From: Cinnamomum chago
Taxonomy: Eukaryota > Streptophyta > Magnoliopsida > Laurales > Lauraceae
DNA length: 64,000 nucleotides
Assembly: GCA_038049695.1 (NCBI GenBank)
Contig: CP142456.1
Coordinates: 68,599,922 to 68,663,921 of the forward strand
Direction: 5' to 3'
Part shown: positions 35,581-48,235 of the stretch, piece by piece
How the letters are laid out: the number at the start of each line of letters is the position of its first letter
Position numbering within the stretch: the stretch's first letter is position 1
Notes under the pieces: model-generated
What the model was told of the DNA's origin: nothing
Database searches by the model: none
What the model saw: the letters and a program-made list of their open reading frames with translations, nothing else
Program-made: the position numbers and the translations under genes

Positions 35581-37150
35581 ATCATCACTACCTGAAAGTC
35601 CTTGGATCCTAACCCTAGGGGGGGGGGGGGGGTGAATAGGGTGTCCTACAAATATGACCAATTTTAATTCTTTAAGTTAAACTAGTCATATAAGATGATT
35701 TACCAGACAAGATGCGGAAGCTAAGAGAACTAACACCACAAGCAATCACCACTACACAAAGATTTATAGTGGTTCGGCCTCAATGCCTACGTCCATTACC
35801 GGCTTGTGATCCAATCACCCCACCGGATTTCCACTAATTATGCTTTTTACTAGGCCAAGCAATAACATTTACAATGTTGTTTTTCTTAGGCTCAACAACA
35901 ACCTTTACAAGATGCTTTTCAATGCTAAGCAATAACCTTTACAAAGTGCTTTTCTAAGGCTAAGCAATAACCTTTACAAAAGAAGATTTTTCTTTAAGAA
36001 GGTGTCTCTTCAAGAACACTCTACGAGATACAATTTAAGCACAAATAAAATGCCTCTAAATAGGCTGATGTGAAAGTGTAATTCAAATTACAAACATACA
36101 CTAAAATATGCTAATGTGTGTGCAAGTGTATGAATGGGTTTCTTCAATCAATTTCAACAATGAAGCTCTTAAATGTTTGCTTGATGCAATTTAAAATCAA
36201 AGCTTAGAAAAAGATGATTGAAGATAAATGCTAATCACATGAAAGATTCAAACAACTTATGGAAATGAACTAAACAAGTTGTATGATTAGTAAAGACTAA
36301 GAATGCATGTGATTTAGACAAAAGAGTTTGCAAATCATTCTAATGTTCCAAAGATGATAATGAGTTTGCTAAGCATCTCTTTAAAAGCTAGAAATTATGC
36401 ATAAATGAAAATACAAAGATTTAAGCATGCATAGATTCTAATTTGAATGAAAATCAAAATGACAAGTAAGATATACCTATTTAAAAATTCAACATTTGAT
36501 TTCCAATGGTCTTCTAGCCTTCTTGGCTTTTTCCCTTTCCTTTGGCTCCAATAGAGTCTCAAAGATTCATTAGTCAAGCCCCCAAAAAGGTTGGAATAGA
36601 ATGAACTTTATAGGGAAAAACAGTCCAACGGCTAGTCCCCGGTCGACCGGGTACACACAACGGTTAGAAAAATGACCGTTGGTGCTACAGGAACCCAGTC
36701 GGCCTACAGTGGCTTGCTGCTGGTTGACCACCTGAGACCAAAATTCCCAAAAATCTCACATTTCAAAGTATTTCTTGGGGGAACTTTTGGCCACTCAATC
36801 AAGCTTTGAAAAACATGTTTTAAATGAAACTAAGATGATTAAAAACATGAAACACAAAAAGCCTTAAAATTATTCGAAACTTTAAAAACAATGGCTTGCT
36901 TGATTTCTAAAAACTCTTTACATATATGAATGCATACAAAAGTGATTCTGAAAATGATGAATGTATGCAAGGCACAAACCTAAATCCTCAATTTGATTTC
37001 TCAAAAGTAATGCACACAGAATTAGGTTTTCAAAAGAGTTTGGATTCTAAAACATGCATGAATCAAATTCATTTAAAAAACATGTGCAAATGCAAGAAAG
37101 AATCCAAGATCCAAAAGTCAAAACCTAAGAGCTCTAGTGTGTGATCATGT
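35581..37150. mobile_element. Noncoding retroelement-like sequence with G-run and 35-bp minisatellite
   Basis: 'ccctag(G15)tgaatagg' (35612-35640), 'atagtggttcggcctcaatgcc' (about 35767-35788) and 'cggtcgaccggg' (about 36642-36653) form a combination I recall from noncoding parts of widespread plant LTR retroelements. No coding domain, LTR edge or primer-binding site could be fixed, so the class is uncertain. Short A-rich frames at 36395-37144 carry no domain. Confidence 0.45.
35860..35985. repeat. Minisatellite, ~35-bp unit, four copies
   Basis: The block 'aagcaataacctttacaa' plus 'gcttttctaaggct' recurs four times with small changes (at about 35868, 35902, 35935 and 35966). Confidence 0.8.
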
Positions 37151-37691
37151 GACAGTGAAAGTAAGTGAATCCATCAACAATTGCAACAAACAAGGGCCTA
37201 ACACTACCTTCCCATTCTCGAACCAAGCTGTAGTAGAGAATACACACTGAAGAATAGACCGGTCAATACTGATACACAGGGTAACAAACCTCAAAACCTT
37301 GTCTTTTGTTGTAGCCAATAGCGTACATCCATCCAAAAATTGATCTCGAACTTCTTCCTAGTTGACCTTACCGTAGTGTTAAAAATTGGATAATGTGGAT
37401 CGATTCTTTTGCGGTATGATATAGCAATTTCATAGGTTTTATAGTTAAGATAAGAAAACATAATTATCTTGGTTTAAACACAGGTCTCACTATAACCATG
37501 GAGCAACAATGTGGCATGGTTATACCTTTTTGAGCTATATATCTTATAGACATCTATAAATTCTAAATAGTTGGCAATCCACCCTTTTACTAGTCGTCCC
37601 CTTATTTTGTTTATCCAAAGCGCCTACTATGACCATTCAAATCCCATCACAATATTTAGAACCAGGATCCTTACTACAACAAATGGGAATC
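37151..37691. other. Intergenic DNA with an unassigned minus-strand frame (37336-37145)
   Basis: The 63-codon frame includes SIDRSILQCVFSTTAWFENG and GPCLLQLLMDSL. It reads like real protein sequence, but I cannot place it in a family. No exon partner was seen. Confidence 0.25.
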
Positions 37692-38229
37692 TAGGGATGC
37701 AAATTTGTATCCGGTTATTTGAGTATCTAAAGTATCTAAATTCAAACAAATTAAGACATATGAAACATATTTTTAATCCGGAGAATATTTGAATTCGGAT
37801 TCAGATTTAGATCCATGAAATAGGATTTACAACATTCGGATTCGAAACCTGATGCTAACATGCTCCAACCTAAATATCCATAGCAAGATGATTACATGCA
37901 CATATTAAAACATTATTGACCTTAAGGGTCTAAATAGCTGAGTTATATTAATATTTGGTTTTCTACATAGCTTTAATTATATAAAATTTAATCATTTCAT
38001 TTTTTTCTAAAAAGAAAATCAAAGCTATTTTGCTCTGTTCAATTAATGCACTCTACATCATATTTTGGATTTGAATTTGGAAACCGGTCTCTTTTGTTTT
38101 TAGTTGATGGATGCCCAATCCAAATACAACACATGCATTCCATGTCAGATCCAATTCATGATCCATAAGAGTAGTCCTGGTCTGGATCCACCATAGTTCT
38201 ACCTTGGATTCGGTCCACTTGCATCCCTA
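37692..38229. mobile_element. Non-autonomous hAT-like element, 538 bp, decayed TSD
   Basis: Left end TAGGGATGCAAATTTGTATC; right end, in reverse complement, TAGGGATGCAAGTGGACCGA: the first 11 bases are identical. Subterminal 'ggattc/gaatcc/gatcc' motifs occur near both ends. The 8 bases outside (TGGGAATC and GAGCGATC) match at only four positions, so the duplication is worn or absent. Confidence 0.75.
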
Positions 38230-38919
38230 GAGCGATCCATTGTTAGCTCAATGGTAAGGTACATCCCTCTCTACAGAATTAATCAGGATTTAGATCCTAG
38301 TTGTACTAGAGCCAAAAAAAATTTCCATGGGTTGAACTCACAAAAAGATGTATAAAAATAAATAAATAAATAAATAAAAATAAATAGCCCACAAATTACA
38401 CTATCTATATGGTGAAATCCATTATTCATGGCTAATTTCAAATGTACTCACCTGCGATCACATTAATTACTTCACAAGCAATGTGGTTGGTGTCCACATG
38501 GAGGAGATATAGTTGGTTGGGTTGGGTATTTTAGATATCTGTGGTGATTATTTAATGATATCACAAACTCCTTCAAAGATATACAGATCATGGTGTAATT
38601 GTATATTTTGATTATTATAATCCTTCTCCAATCCTCATACACTTTTTTTTTTTTTTTTTTAATTAAGTTACCATACAATCCTTTTTAGTGCCCTTGTACC
38701 TTTCAGTGCCGGTAGTAGATCCATCCTCTGATGATGCTGATGTGACATACGGCAGGAAGCATCTAATAGAGGCCTGTATCCTGTAGATGACGTCATAGTG
38801 GCCTATATGAGTCTTGGTGTGGTGGGACCCACTCAAATCTTCACCTTCCCCATCTTTCTTTCCCAATTAAGACATAGACCCACCCTCCCCAGGAATGTGA
38901 GGCCCAAATTAATGCTCCA
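38230..38919. other. Intergenic DNA with an A-rich AAAT run near 38348-38385
   Basis: No gene is seen. (AAAT)n lies near 38355-38383 and a T-run at 38643-38660. Confidence 0.5.
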
Positions 38920-39475
38920 ACATCTACCCTTATAAAAGAGAGAAAGATGTTGTACTTTTTTTCACTCCACACATATCCAATGAAATGCAAGTTGTGGGGC
39001 CCACCATTATTATGTAATTGATTTATATCTACCTTTACCCTTTATAAAAGAGAGAAAGATGTAGTCAAGTTGTGGGGCCCACCCTTATTATATATATTTT
39101 AAAATATATATTAAATCTATATATCCTTATAAAAGAGAGAAAGATGTAGTAAAGTTGTGGGGCCCACCCTTATTATATATACCCTTATACAAAAGAGAGT
39201 AAAGTATAGCACATTTTCACTTCACACCTGCCCAATAAAATACAAGATGTGGGCCTCACTTAGTATTATATTATTATTATATATACCCTTATACAAAAGA
39301 GAGTAAAGAATAACACCTTTTCACTACACACCTGCCCAATAAAATACAAGATGTGGGCCTCACTTAGTATTATATTATTATATTGTATATCTATACCCTA
39401 TTATAAAAGAGAGTAAGATTTAGTGCGGTTTCACTGCACACCTGCCCAATAAAAAGAGAGTAAGATGTAGCAAGG
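38920..39475. repeat. Degenerate tandem repeat, six ~80-115-bp units
   Basis: Each unit has 'ccttataaaagagagaaagatgtag' or a variant, and most add 'cacacctgcccaataaaat', 'aagttgtggggcccaccctt' or 'gatgtgggcctcacttag', followed by (TA)-rich sequence. Unit starts are near 38930, 39040, 39124, 39182, 39287 and 39400. No coding potential. Confidence 0.82.
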
Positions 39476-39983
39476 GAGGAAATAGAATGAGATTAAGGAA
39501 AGAGAAAGAAAAGAGATAAGAGAAAGTGAATCAGATGGATAAAGATGGGGGCATAATGGGATTCTCCAATTTGTCTAAAATAGACTTTGGGTCAGGTTTA
39601 AATTTAGAGGGGTTTTGATGATCCAGATCAAGATGATCTAGAAGACTAAAGTTTAGGAATTAAAAATATCTACCCAACGGGATCATAATCTCAAAAATCT
39701 AAAATTACGAAAAGCCCAACCCCTAAATTCTCTAGAAAATTGCTAACTACCCCCGAACTATACCCAAATGAACCCGGATCTAGACCAAACTTGGCACACA
39801 TGATCCTAATAATTTTTTTAATCTCTTCTATTGACTATTGAGTAGATGCTGATATTTTAAATGTAATAAAATTTTGTTTTAATACATTCCAATAAATCGA
39901 GTAATTGTTTTTCGATTTCTTTTTTTTTAAGGTGGTGGAGAAAAGAAAAGGAAAATGTGGATAAGATTGGAATCTATCTCAAA
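39476..39983. other. Intergenic DNA, nothing recognised
   Basis: A/G-rich at the left side, then AT-rich. No gene or repeat structure. Confidence 0.5.
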
Positions 39984-40155
39984 TCAATATCTCAAATGTT
40001 ATTTTTTTCCCTCTTCTTTTTTCAATTTTCTTTTAACATTCTTCTTATTCAGATACTACAAGATTTTCAATATCTCAAATGTTGTTTTTTTCCCTGTTCT
40101 TTTTTCACTTTTCATTTAACATTCTTCTTATTCAGATAATACAAGATTCTCAATA
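39984..40155. repeat. Tandem duplication, 83-bp unit, two copies
   Basis: TCAATATCTCAAATGTT begins at 39984 and 40067, and 'taacattcttcttattcagat' follows in both. Only a few bases differ, so the duplication is recent. Confidence 0.88.
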
Positions 40156-42765
40156 CAGGGAATTTTGTGGGTATGGTGTTTTCCCTCTGTGAGTAATTGT
40201 GTAAGGAAGAACATGACATTTTAACAGATTTTTCATTAACTCTTAGCTTTTTTTGGAATGGAGGGAGTTTTCATATGTGTAAGTGAGCATTGTCTACTGA
40301 AATTATTGTTGTTTGATTGTGTCTTCTTCTTCAATTTTTTTTAATGTTGCAATAAAATCTTCATTCTAAGAAAAATGGGTGCAACTAGAGTTAAGAAAAT
40401 GATGATGAAGAGTTTGTTTCTTCTTTCTCATTCCTGTATGGGCCAAAGTTAGGCCCATTGATAGCCTTCGTGCTCTGATAATTTTAATTATATGTTTGTT
40501 TTATTTCTTGAATCTTAACTGCAGGCTTCCAAATTGTGCGTGTTTCATGTTTCCTTATGGTAGAACTTTGTATTTAGTTCTCACTCAATGTTTGGAATAT
40601 GAATTTGTGCATAGCATTTAAAATGTAAAATTGATACTATTTTGTTATATGAGATAGGAAAATGGAAAACTCAAACAGAAAGTGTCCTGGTTGAGATAAG
40701 CAAAGTAGACAATAACTAAAAGGACAATGCTATGACGCATTGAAAAGCTTTCCATTATCCATTTGAATTTGTTTTCCTTCTCCATAGAGTCGAAGGGGAA
40801 GGGCTTTTTTTTTTTTAAGCAGTATAGGTGCAAATATTCAAAAATCCAAAAACATAATCCATTTTTGTATAAGAATCTGACATTTTATTTTGTTTATTTT
40901 TCCTATTTTAGTTTATGATAGTTAAAGTCTTACACTTTAAAACAAAGCCTCTTCAATCGTCAACCTTCAAACCCCTCAAGAGTGGGATAAGACCAATAAG
41001 CATTCATTCGTGGTTCTCATTGAATCATTTTGTTCACTAATTTCCAAATTTTTATTCAGCTCTTTTTTTTTTTTTTTTTTTTTGCTCTTGTAAAATTAAT
41101 TGTGAGATATGGTGCTATTAAAGAATCATGTCAAAGGAAAAATATTTCAGATTTTATCATTTAGAAAGTTTTTTTATTCTTTCTTGGCACTATTTTGTCT
41201 ACCCCGGTTAATAAACTAAGCCAAGGTGGGAAAAACAAAAGATTTTAACTATACACTATTTACTCCATTATGTGGTTCATGGTGTACATACTGCCATTTA
41301 ACTCTAAAAACTTAAATACCATGTGCTTTTTCAATAATAAACCTTAAACTAAGACGGGATGAAAACAAAAAAGAAAATGAATAGTGTATTTTATAATAGA
41401 TCAAAAGGAAATGAATCAAGTGTGTTTTACTTAATATTTTTTGGTGTTCAATTTCAATACTTACAATTTTGTGGGCACTTTAAATACTTCGCCATCAGTT
41501 TAAAAGTCATGACAAAAGGTATTAGTGAGCTTGCTACTTTTGTTATTGTTGCTGCCTTGCTGGTGGCCAATTGGTGGTTGTGTTACAATTCAAATACCAA
41601 ATTGACTACACACGAGAGAATTAACATTCTCTTCTTCTATTTTTTTTTTACCTGAAACAATGCTAATTGTGCAAATAGTTTCTATTTATTTTCTATTGTT
41701 TGGTAGAACTAAAAGATACTTGAGTGGTATTTGTATTTGAAATTTGGGAGTTAAGAACATCAGAGGGCTCCGGGAGGTTTCCAATAGATATGAGATTATT
41801 TTCTTTGTACGGATGTAACCCTTTGTTATTATTTTTTAAATATTAACTCTTTAACCTTTTGTACAATAACCTTAAATATTTGTAATTTGATGTTCCTTCA
41901 GTTGTATATTATTTATTATGGCCTTTGAAAAAGGTATAGGAACCTCCAAAACTTATAAGCACATCCCATACATATAGATACGTCGTTTGCATTATTGCTT
42001 TATGTTTAGGTTTTTTCTTTTTCTTTTTTAGAAAAAGTAGCAACTGACAAAATATCATAAATAAGAAAGTGAAATGTATAAAATTAAACTCATTTTATGT
42101 CGGTCCTGTTTTTTCTCTCTTTTAATGAAAGTTACCATTAAAAAAAAATTAAATATTCTTTTCCCCTTTGCTTCATGTGTTTGTATTTTATTTAGTTAGA
42201 ATAATTGATTTTCCAATCTGACATAATAGTTGTATTGATCTTGATTTATACTCCTGTTGGAAGAATAATCACAAGTTGGATAATGTGATAACTACTACTA
42301 AATATTAGTTCTCTTCCAATATTAGCAATTGCTAAAGATAATTCCATAAATGCAATTTAGTGGTAGGTCTTATCGATTGCTATCGTAAAATTGTTGTTGT
42401 TTTGTACAATTTTTAGTTTCTTAATATACAACTTTTGTGAATTTTCTTATTATAAAAGGGCATTCAAGGGCATGAATGTATTTATTTATTATTGCTCTTA
42501 CTCATGAGATTTAAATTGAAAAACTTTGATCATTTTCTAACACATTTATTTCTTTCATCATTGCAAACTTCTTCTTCTTCTTGTTCTTGTTCTTCTTTTC
42601 ATATATTTCAATGAAGCGTCATGCCTTTCCTTAAAAGGGAAAAGATGATCTCATAGAAACCGCTTGTTATGCTAGCGTTACTACTAACTTCAAAGTCAAT
42701 GAATGAAGTAATCGTTTTAAGTGTAAACAACTAAAATAAGTATTTGATGCTGAGCTGCAACAAAT
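40156..42765. other. Intergenic AT-rich DNA, nothing recognised
   Basis: No gene or paired repeat. T-runs at 41060-41083 and scattered short frames only. Confidence 0.5.
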
Positions 42766-42976
42766 TCACACTACACCAAAAATCGAAAATTGGAACGGAA
42801 AAGCGTTCCTAATCCTCCCGTTCCTAATTCGTTAAACCGTTCCAATTTCCGTTCCAATTTGGTACCAACCGTTCCTAATCCAAATTGGAACGGAAATTGG
42901 AACGGTTTAACGGATTAGGAACGGGAGGATTAGGAACGCTTTTCCGTTCCAATTTCCGATTTTTGGTGTAGTGTCA
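42766..42976. mobile_element. CACTA-type foldback MITE, 205 bp, with 3-bp TSD
   Basis: The element at 42769-42973 begins CACTACACCAAAAATCGAAA and ends with the reverse complement of CACTACACCAAAAATCGGAA. Almost the whole element is one palindrome, built of repeated GGAACGGAAA, GCGTTCCTAATCCTCCCG and GTTCCAATTT blocks around a short centre near 42870-42890. TCA flanks both sides (42766-42768, 42974-42976), the 3-bp duplication expected of CACTA elements. Arm identity is very high, so it is probably young. Confidence 0.93.
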
Positions 42977-44088
42977 GTTTGTCCTTGTTCATTTCGAATT
43001 TTTCTTACTTTGATCAACACTCCCATCCTCTATACAAAACAGAGTAGAAGAGTTGATCTAGAATACCTGGGTTACATTCTTATATATTTCTTAGGAGGAA
43101 TGTCCAATTCTTTTGGAAGATTTGTATTTGTAGTTTTTTGTTTTTTTGTATTTTTTTTCCCTATGGATATCTCTATTTGTGAGCTTCCATTTAACTGAAC
43201 TTCTATGATTACTTTGTATTATCCTTTTCTTAAAGGGTATAAAATATAGCACTTTGTATCAAGCAAAAGAAAATGCTGACTGTTGGAGATGTATTGCCTC
43301 TTTTTACCTGATAGTGGTCCGTCTTATAAAATAAAACAAAGCACATGTTAAAAACTAATATTGATCAACAGGTGCTCCGCAATTCTTACCCGTCAGAGTT
43401 CATATCATAGTTTCACCATTGTTGATCCCTGTCCCTTGAGGACAAGCCGGATTACTTCATTATTTTTGATGGTCGGTGTGAGATGTTATTCTTCTTTATA
43501 AGTTAAAACTAAAACCGCCATCTCAGTTTTGTTATACTAATGTCCTTAGGTAAGATATAATTAATTTTTCTTCCTTAATAGAATCTGATTTGGTAGTGAA
43601 CATATAATGTTCACGGTAATTGATTAGAACAGTAAGCTCATTTGGTTCTTAGTTTTTATTTTTATTTTGTTATAAAACTACAGGTTATCAATTTGATTAT
43701 GCTTTCTACTGGACTCCAACTTTAGCAGGTCAAGTCTACTAGGAAACTGATAAGTCGACCTGACAGGTTAAATAAAGTAAATTTAAATTTCTTTGTACAC
43801 ATTCATGATTAAATATCTACAAATATGTGATTTATATCCTCAAAAAGTTATATAAATTCCATATCGATTGTCTTTTGAGATCTAATTTTTCTCACTATAT
43901 CATTGTTTTATTGTTTTCAAATGTATAGGAAAAAAGTAGTGTCAACTGTATTTGGACATTGCACGGGCCTTGCAATTTACAATCACTCATTTTCTATTGA
44001 AATTTTATTTTCAAATGTATTGAAGCTTCTACTGAATCTTTTCAAAACTTTTTTTTAAAATTTTTCTTAGTAAAACTGTGTCCGGTGC
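42977..44088. other. DNA possibly belonging to a Helitron body; no gene recognised
   Basis: Immediately upstream of a Helitron-like 3' end. No Rep/helicase coding sequence was seen and the 5' terminus was not located. Confidence 0.3.
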
Positions 44089-44121
44089 ACGTGCATTGCA
44101 CGTGCAGGGCTCCACTAGTTT
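44089..44121 (+). mobile_element. Probable Helitron 3' terminus (hairpin + CTAGT)
   Basis: A perfect 9-bp stem, GCACGTGCA (44089-44097) and TGCACGTGC (44099-44107), is followed after nine bases by CTAGT (44117-44121) and a T. Helitrons end in CTRRT preceded by a short GC-rich hairpin and insert before T, so the signature fits. The 5' TC end is not identified. Confidence 0.6.
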
Positions 44122-44525
44122 CTTTAAAAAGGAAAAAAAGTAAACTTCAACCCTCATTGGAGTACGATTTATTTAGGAGAGGACTTTTGTTTTTGATGAT
44201 TTTTTTTTCTTTTCTATTTTCTATAGTGCTTAGGTTACCGAGCGGATAGATTGAAAAATTTGGATGATCGGAAAATCGAATATCTGTTTGGGTCTTTAAT
44301 CGCTATATAAATACATATAATGATAAAACTTTGCCGCTTTTGAATGAATAGCAATCACCAAATCGCATCCATGTCTAGCAAATCCCTTAATCAAATAAGA
44401 CATTCCAATGTGACCTTAATTTTTGCCTGTATTGACATGAAAGTTGCTCCTCGATCACACAAAAACTGCTTCAATTTTGGTCCATTTCATCAATGGTGGA
44501 GCCTGTGCTAGGCCACTTTCTGTAC

Positions 44526-44578
<53 letters not shown>

Positions 44579-46577
44579 AGCTTAGTCATCATAATTGGGA
44601 ATGGCCGTAACTGATTTGTACTTGGTCAAGAGATGGATTAGTTGGTTAGAGGATTTACAACTAGTTTATTTTGAGGGAGTAGAAGAAAAATATACATTCC
44701 ATTGTATGTATTTCTTATATCAAGCCGGCCTTCTTCATCATCAATTTTTCATAGTTTTATTTTTTTTATAAAGAATTGTCCATAGTTATTCATCCTCATA
44801 TCCAATAGCGCATGCAGGATTTTCATTTGGGCGGTGCTGGCAATGACAAATAAGAAAATAAAGTTTTTTAAATATATTATTAAGGAGTTTCCCGAATCTT
44901 GTGGGTGCGCGTGCACCCGCATAGCAATACTTAGGTTGACCCCTGCTCATAGTCATTTCTCTAACTTCATCTAAACCTTTTAATAGAAGAAGGAGAAAAA
45001 GAGGAAGATTTTAGGCGAGCGCATGTCTTTTATTTTCTCATCTCCATTGTCTTAAAAATTTTTCTTTTAACTGAAAATTTTGTAAAGGGTCATTTTGAAT
45101 ATCAAAGAAACAAATGGAGAAAATTATAACGTAGACAAAAATGACCCCATAATATTTTTAAAATGATGCAAACACTGGTTTCTACATTGTAATATTTAAA
45201 GGTAGGCCCTAATTACAATAATTCCTCGAGATGGACATCCCTAGCTAGTTACCTCATAAAATAAGAGGTTTTTTTTTTTATAATTTCAACTAACATACTA
45301 GTTGTAAATTAGAACTTTTATTTTACACCTTAATTTAACTGGCTCTTATTAATTATATTAAAGGCTCTAAAAGGCCCCTAAGAGACTTTTTCTTGTTTGT
45401 ACTCTACACTGATGTATTTGTATATTAATTTGTAATGCTAATATAATGACTATCGACTTGAAAAGACAAGTTGAAAAATAAATTTTGAATGAATATATGT
45501 GTAATATTAAACAGTGAACCCAATGGTAGAGGTAAAATTACACCAAGTTTCAACTTCTATCACTACTGTAACTCTGTGACTCCCCTTATATACCACTCTT
45601 CCACATGCCACCTCATCGTGGCCCCCTTTGTTCGGATTCTGCCAAACCTAATGTCTACTCCAACTTATTGATGGATTTTAAGCTTTATTACTTACGTGAT
45701 CATGGACATGCCTATCACGTGGCTCATATAGGTATATTACGACATGTCAAGCCTATTAATCAGACAATATGAAATGTGTCACGTGGACTACATAAGAACA
45801 ACGAGACCTGCTCTAATATCATGTAATAAATCATATACTAACCCAAAAGCCTAAGTTATAAGTGGGAGGTCGATCTAGATGTATTAAAATATGTCAAGCC
45901 TGGCGATGCGGGTTGTAGGACTTCCCCAAAGAAACAAATATAAGTGTTTTATTCAAGAATTCATATAAGTATTTATGTTAGACTTGGGGGGTCAAAGTCC
46001 TGATCTTTTATTTGGGTCAAGGTGTGGGTTGAGTCAGGTGTACTGTCATATTTCCACCCACAACCCAAATCATCCCCACTTGAATATCAACAGCAGAAAG
46101 AATTGAAGGAAGGCGACAGTGGTAGTAAAAGACAGAGGAAAATAGAAGACAATGAGGAGAGTCTTATCCATCCATCCAATTGGATAATTTTTCACTACTG
46201 TTATGACAAGAAAAGCATCTTCAATCATCTCCTATGAGTTTCCAGCCATTGGCAGTCCAAATGAGTACAAAACAAAGTGCTCGGCTCAGTTACAGTTACA
46301 GTAACAGAGCAATCGTTTTTCAATAAATAGAAGAAGAAGCCGTACCAGTTCGATAGAAAATGGTACGGTTGTTACTGCAATATAAACGGTGGGTGTTTTG
46401 GATATAATCACTGAAATCAATTGCATCTCCATCCATCCGTCCATTAATGAATTACCATCATGGACTGTCCACCTGGGTCAAATTCAATGCGCTCTTCCTT
46501 CCTGTTTCTGTTAATATGTCCCTGCAGCTTAGTTATTGATTCTTCAAAAAAAAAAAAAAAGCCGTCTATACGGACAA
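44122..46577. other. Intergenic DNA, nothing recognised apart from one microsatellite
   Basis: Contains the CT microsatellite described separately. Short frames here carry no domain. Confidence 0.5.
44529..44575. repeat. (CT)n microsatellite
   Basis: About 23 CT units without interruption. Confidence 0.95.
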
Positions 46578-46845
46578 GGCCCGTTTCTTTATCAGAATTT
46601 CAATAATTGAGAGAATTTTAAATTTTTCAAAAATTGTCCTCTTTAGTGAAATTCCAAATACCCTTTTTTTTATGGAGTATTTGAAATTCCAATAATTCCA
46701 AAAGGTCTTTTGGGTAGTTGGAATTTAAAACTCTAATGAAAAAAACACAGTATTTTAAATGTCAGGGAACAAGATGTCACATCATGTCTAAAAAAATTCC
46801 AATCTCCCAAATTCTAGTCATAAATTCCGGTAAAGAAACAGGCCC
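46578..46845. mobile_element. MITE candidate, 268 bp, imperfect terminal inverted repeats
   Basis: Left end GGCCCGTTTCTTTATCAGAA; right end, in reverse complement, GGGCCTGTTTCTTTACCGGAA, matching along most of 25 bases (allowing one offset). The interior is rich in 'gaatttcaat/attccaata' blocks in both orientations. No clear target duplication, so the superfamily is open. Confidence 0.6.
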
Positions 46846-47851
46846 ACATGTCCATATTCATATTCATTTTCATTTGTGACGGCTAAAGTTAAAATATTTC
46901 TCCAAACATTTTTGGTACTATCCCACTTTTGCGATGGTAAAATCTTATTAAATTATATATTAAAAACAAACATTGAAATGAAAGGAAAAACGTTCACTTT
47001 TATGTGATATCACATAATTCAATAAAAATTCTATGATATTACGATAAGATTTTGAAATATCACAAAAATAAAGTAGTCAAGAGAACTTTTGAAGAAATAT
47101 CTCTATTTTGGTCATTAGCTGTGGAAATCGACAGCTAGTTTTGATGGTACAGGAAAAACTCATTTTTAAATGATCTCGATGGTCTAAAAGATTTGTAAAA
47201 TGAGTTTAGATCCACACAGCAGAGGATTCAAAATAAATTAGTAAGGTTTTCGGTATGTCTGCATGATGTAAAATGAATGTCACTCAAAATAAATGACACC
47301 TTTATCATATTCAAAATACATTGATCACTCAGAATAAAATTCCACCTTTTTTTCTTATTATTTCCGATTTGCATACTCGATTTTCTTTAGGGGTTTTACC
47401 CGTATGGTAACATTTAATCATCGATAACCCCATCTGGTTTCTCCACAAGTACTCATGTAACTTTTGTGAATTAAAATGTTCTTAACTATGCAATGTCGAA
47501 TAAAATTATAAATGGTGTGATATCATATAGATATATTCCTTTTTAACCCAACAAAAAAATAATTGCGATATCGTATCAATCAAAAAATTATAAAATCTCA
47601 CGAACACAAGGGTTTTTGTCCTTTTCCCTAGTGCAGAGAACATGTTAAAAAATATCACAACTTCGTCACTAGGTGGGGTTATCGATGTCTAAATGCTACT
47701 GTGTGAGCAAAACCCATTTTCTAAAGTTTACTATATGACAATTAATTGGGTCCAAGAGCATTTTGATTATCATATACAGCCTGTCTGTCAACATGGAACG
47801 GAATTTCTAAGAATTCTAACACATGCATTCCTAAAATTGACTGAATTGAAG
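46846..47851. other. Intergenic DNA, nothing recognised
   Basis: AT-rich, no gene. Repeated 'tatcacaa/tcacgaaca' words are too loose to call a repeat. Confidence 0.45.
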
Positions 47852-48235
47852 AAGTAAAGTATTGTTGTAAACGGGTCGGTTCCGGTTCGAGTCCATGGTG
47901 GACCCAGATCTAGAACCATTCAGGAGAAGGTGGAACAGGATCTGGATCCGGAACCGTTTCGGAATCGGAACCAGAATCATATATGGGATGGGTCTGGATC
48001 CAGGTCTGGGTTTAGGTAGAGAATGAAATTAAAAAAAATATGATTTTTAAAAGAGATTTTCAAAAATTGAGATAATATGTTGGGGCTCGAGCACACGGGT
48101 CCTAACCAAGGTGAAACCGGACCTGGACTCATTTACTTATTGGTTACTAAATAAGGATCCAGGCCCAATTTTTAGTGAGTCGGAACCACCGGGTAATCAG
48201 AGAATTAGGTACCCATTTACATCCCTAAAGTAAAG
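47852..48235. mobile_element. Non-autonomous hAT element, 368 bp, with perfect 8-bp TSD
   Basis: The element at 47860-48227 has left end TATTGTTGTAAACGGGTC and right end, in reverse complement, TAGGGATGTAAATGGGTA. AAGTAAAG flanks both sides (47852-47859 and 48228-48235). Subterminal 'ggatcc/ggttccg/gaaccg' motifs occur inside both ends. No coding sequence. Confidence 0.88.
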
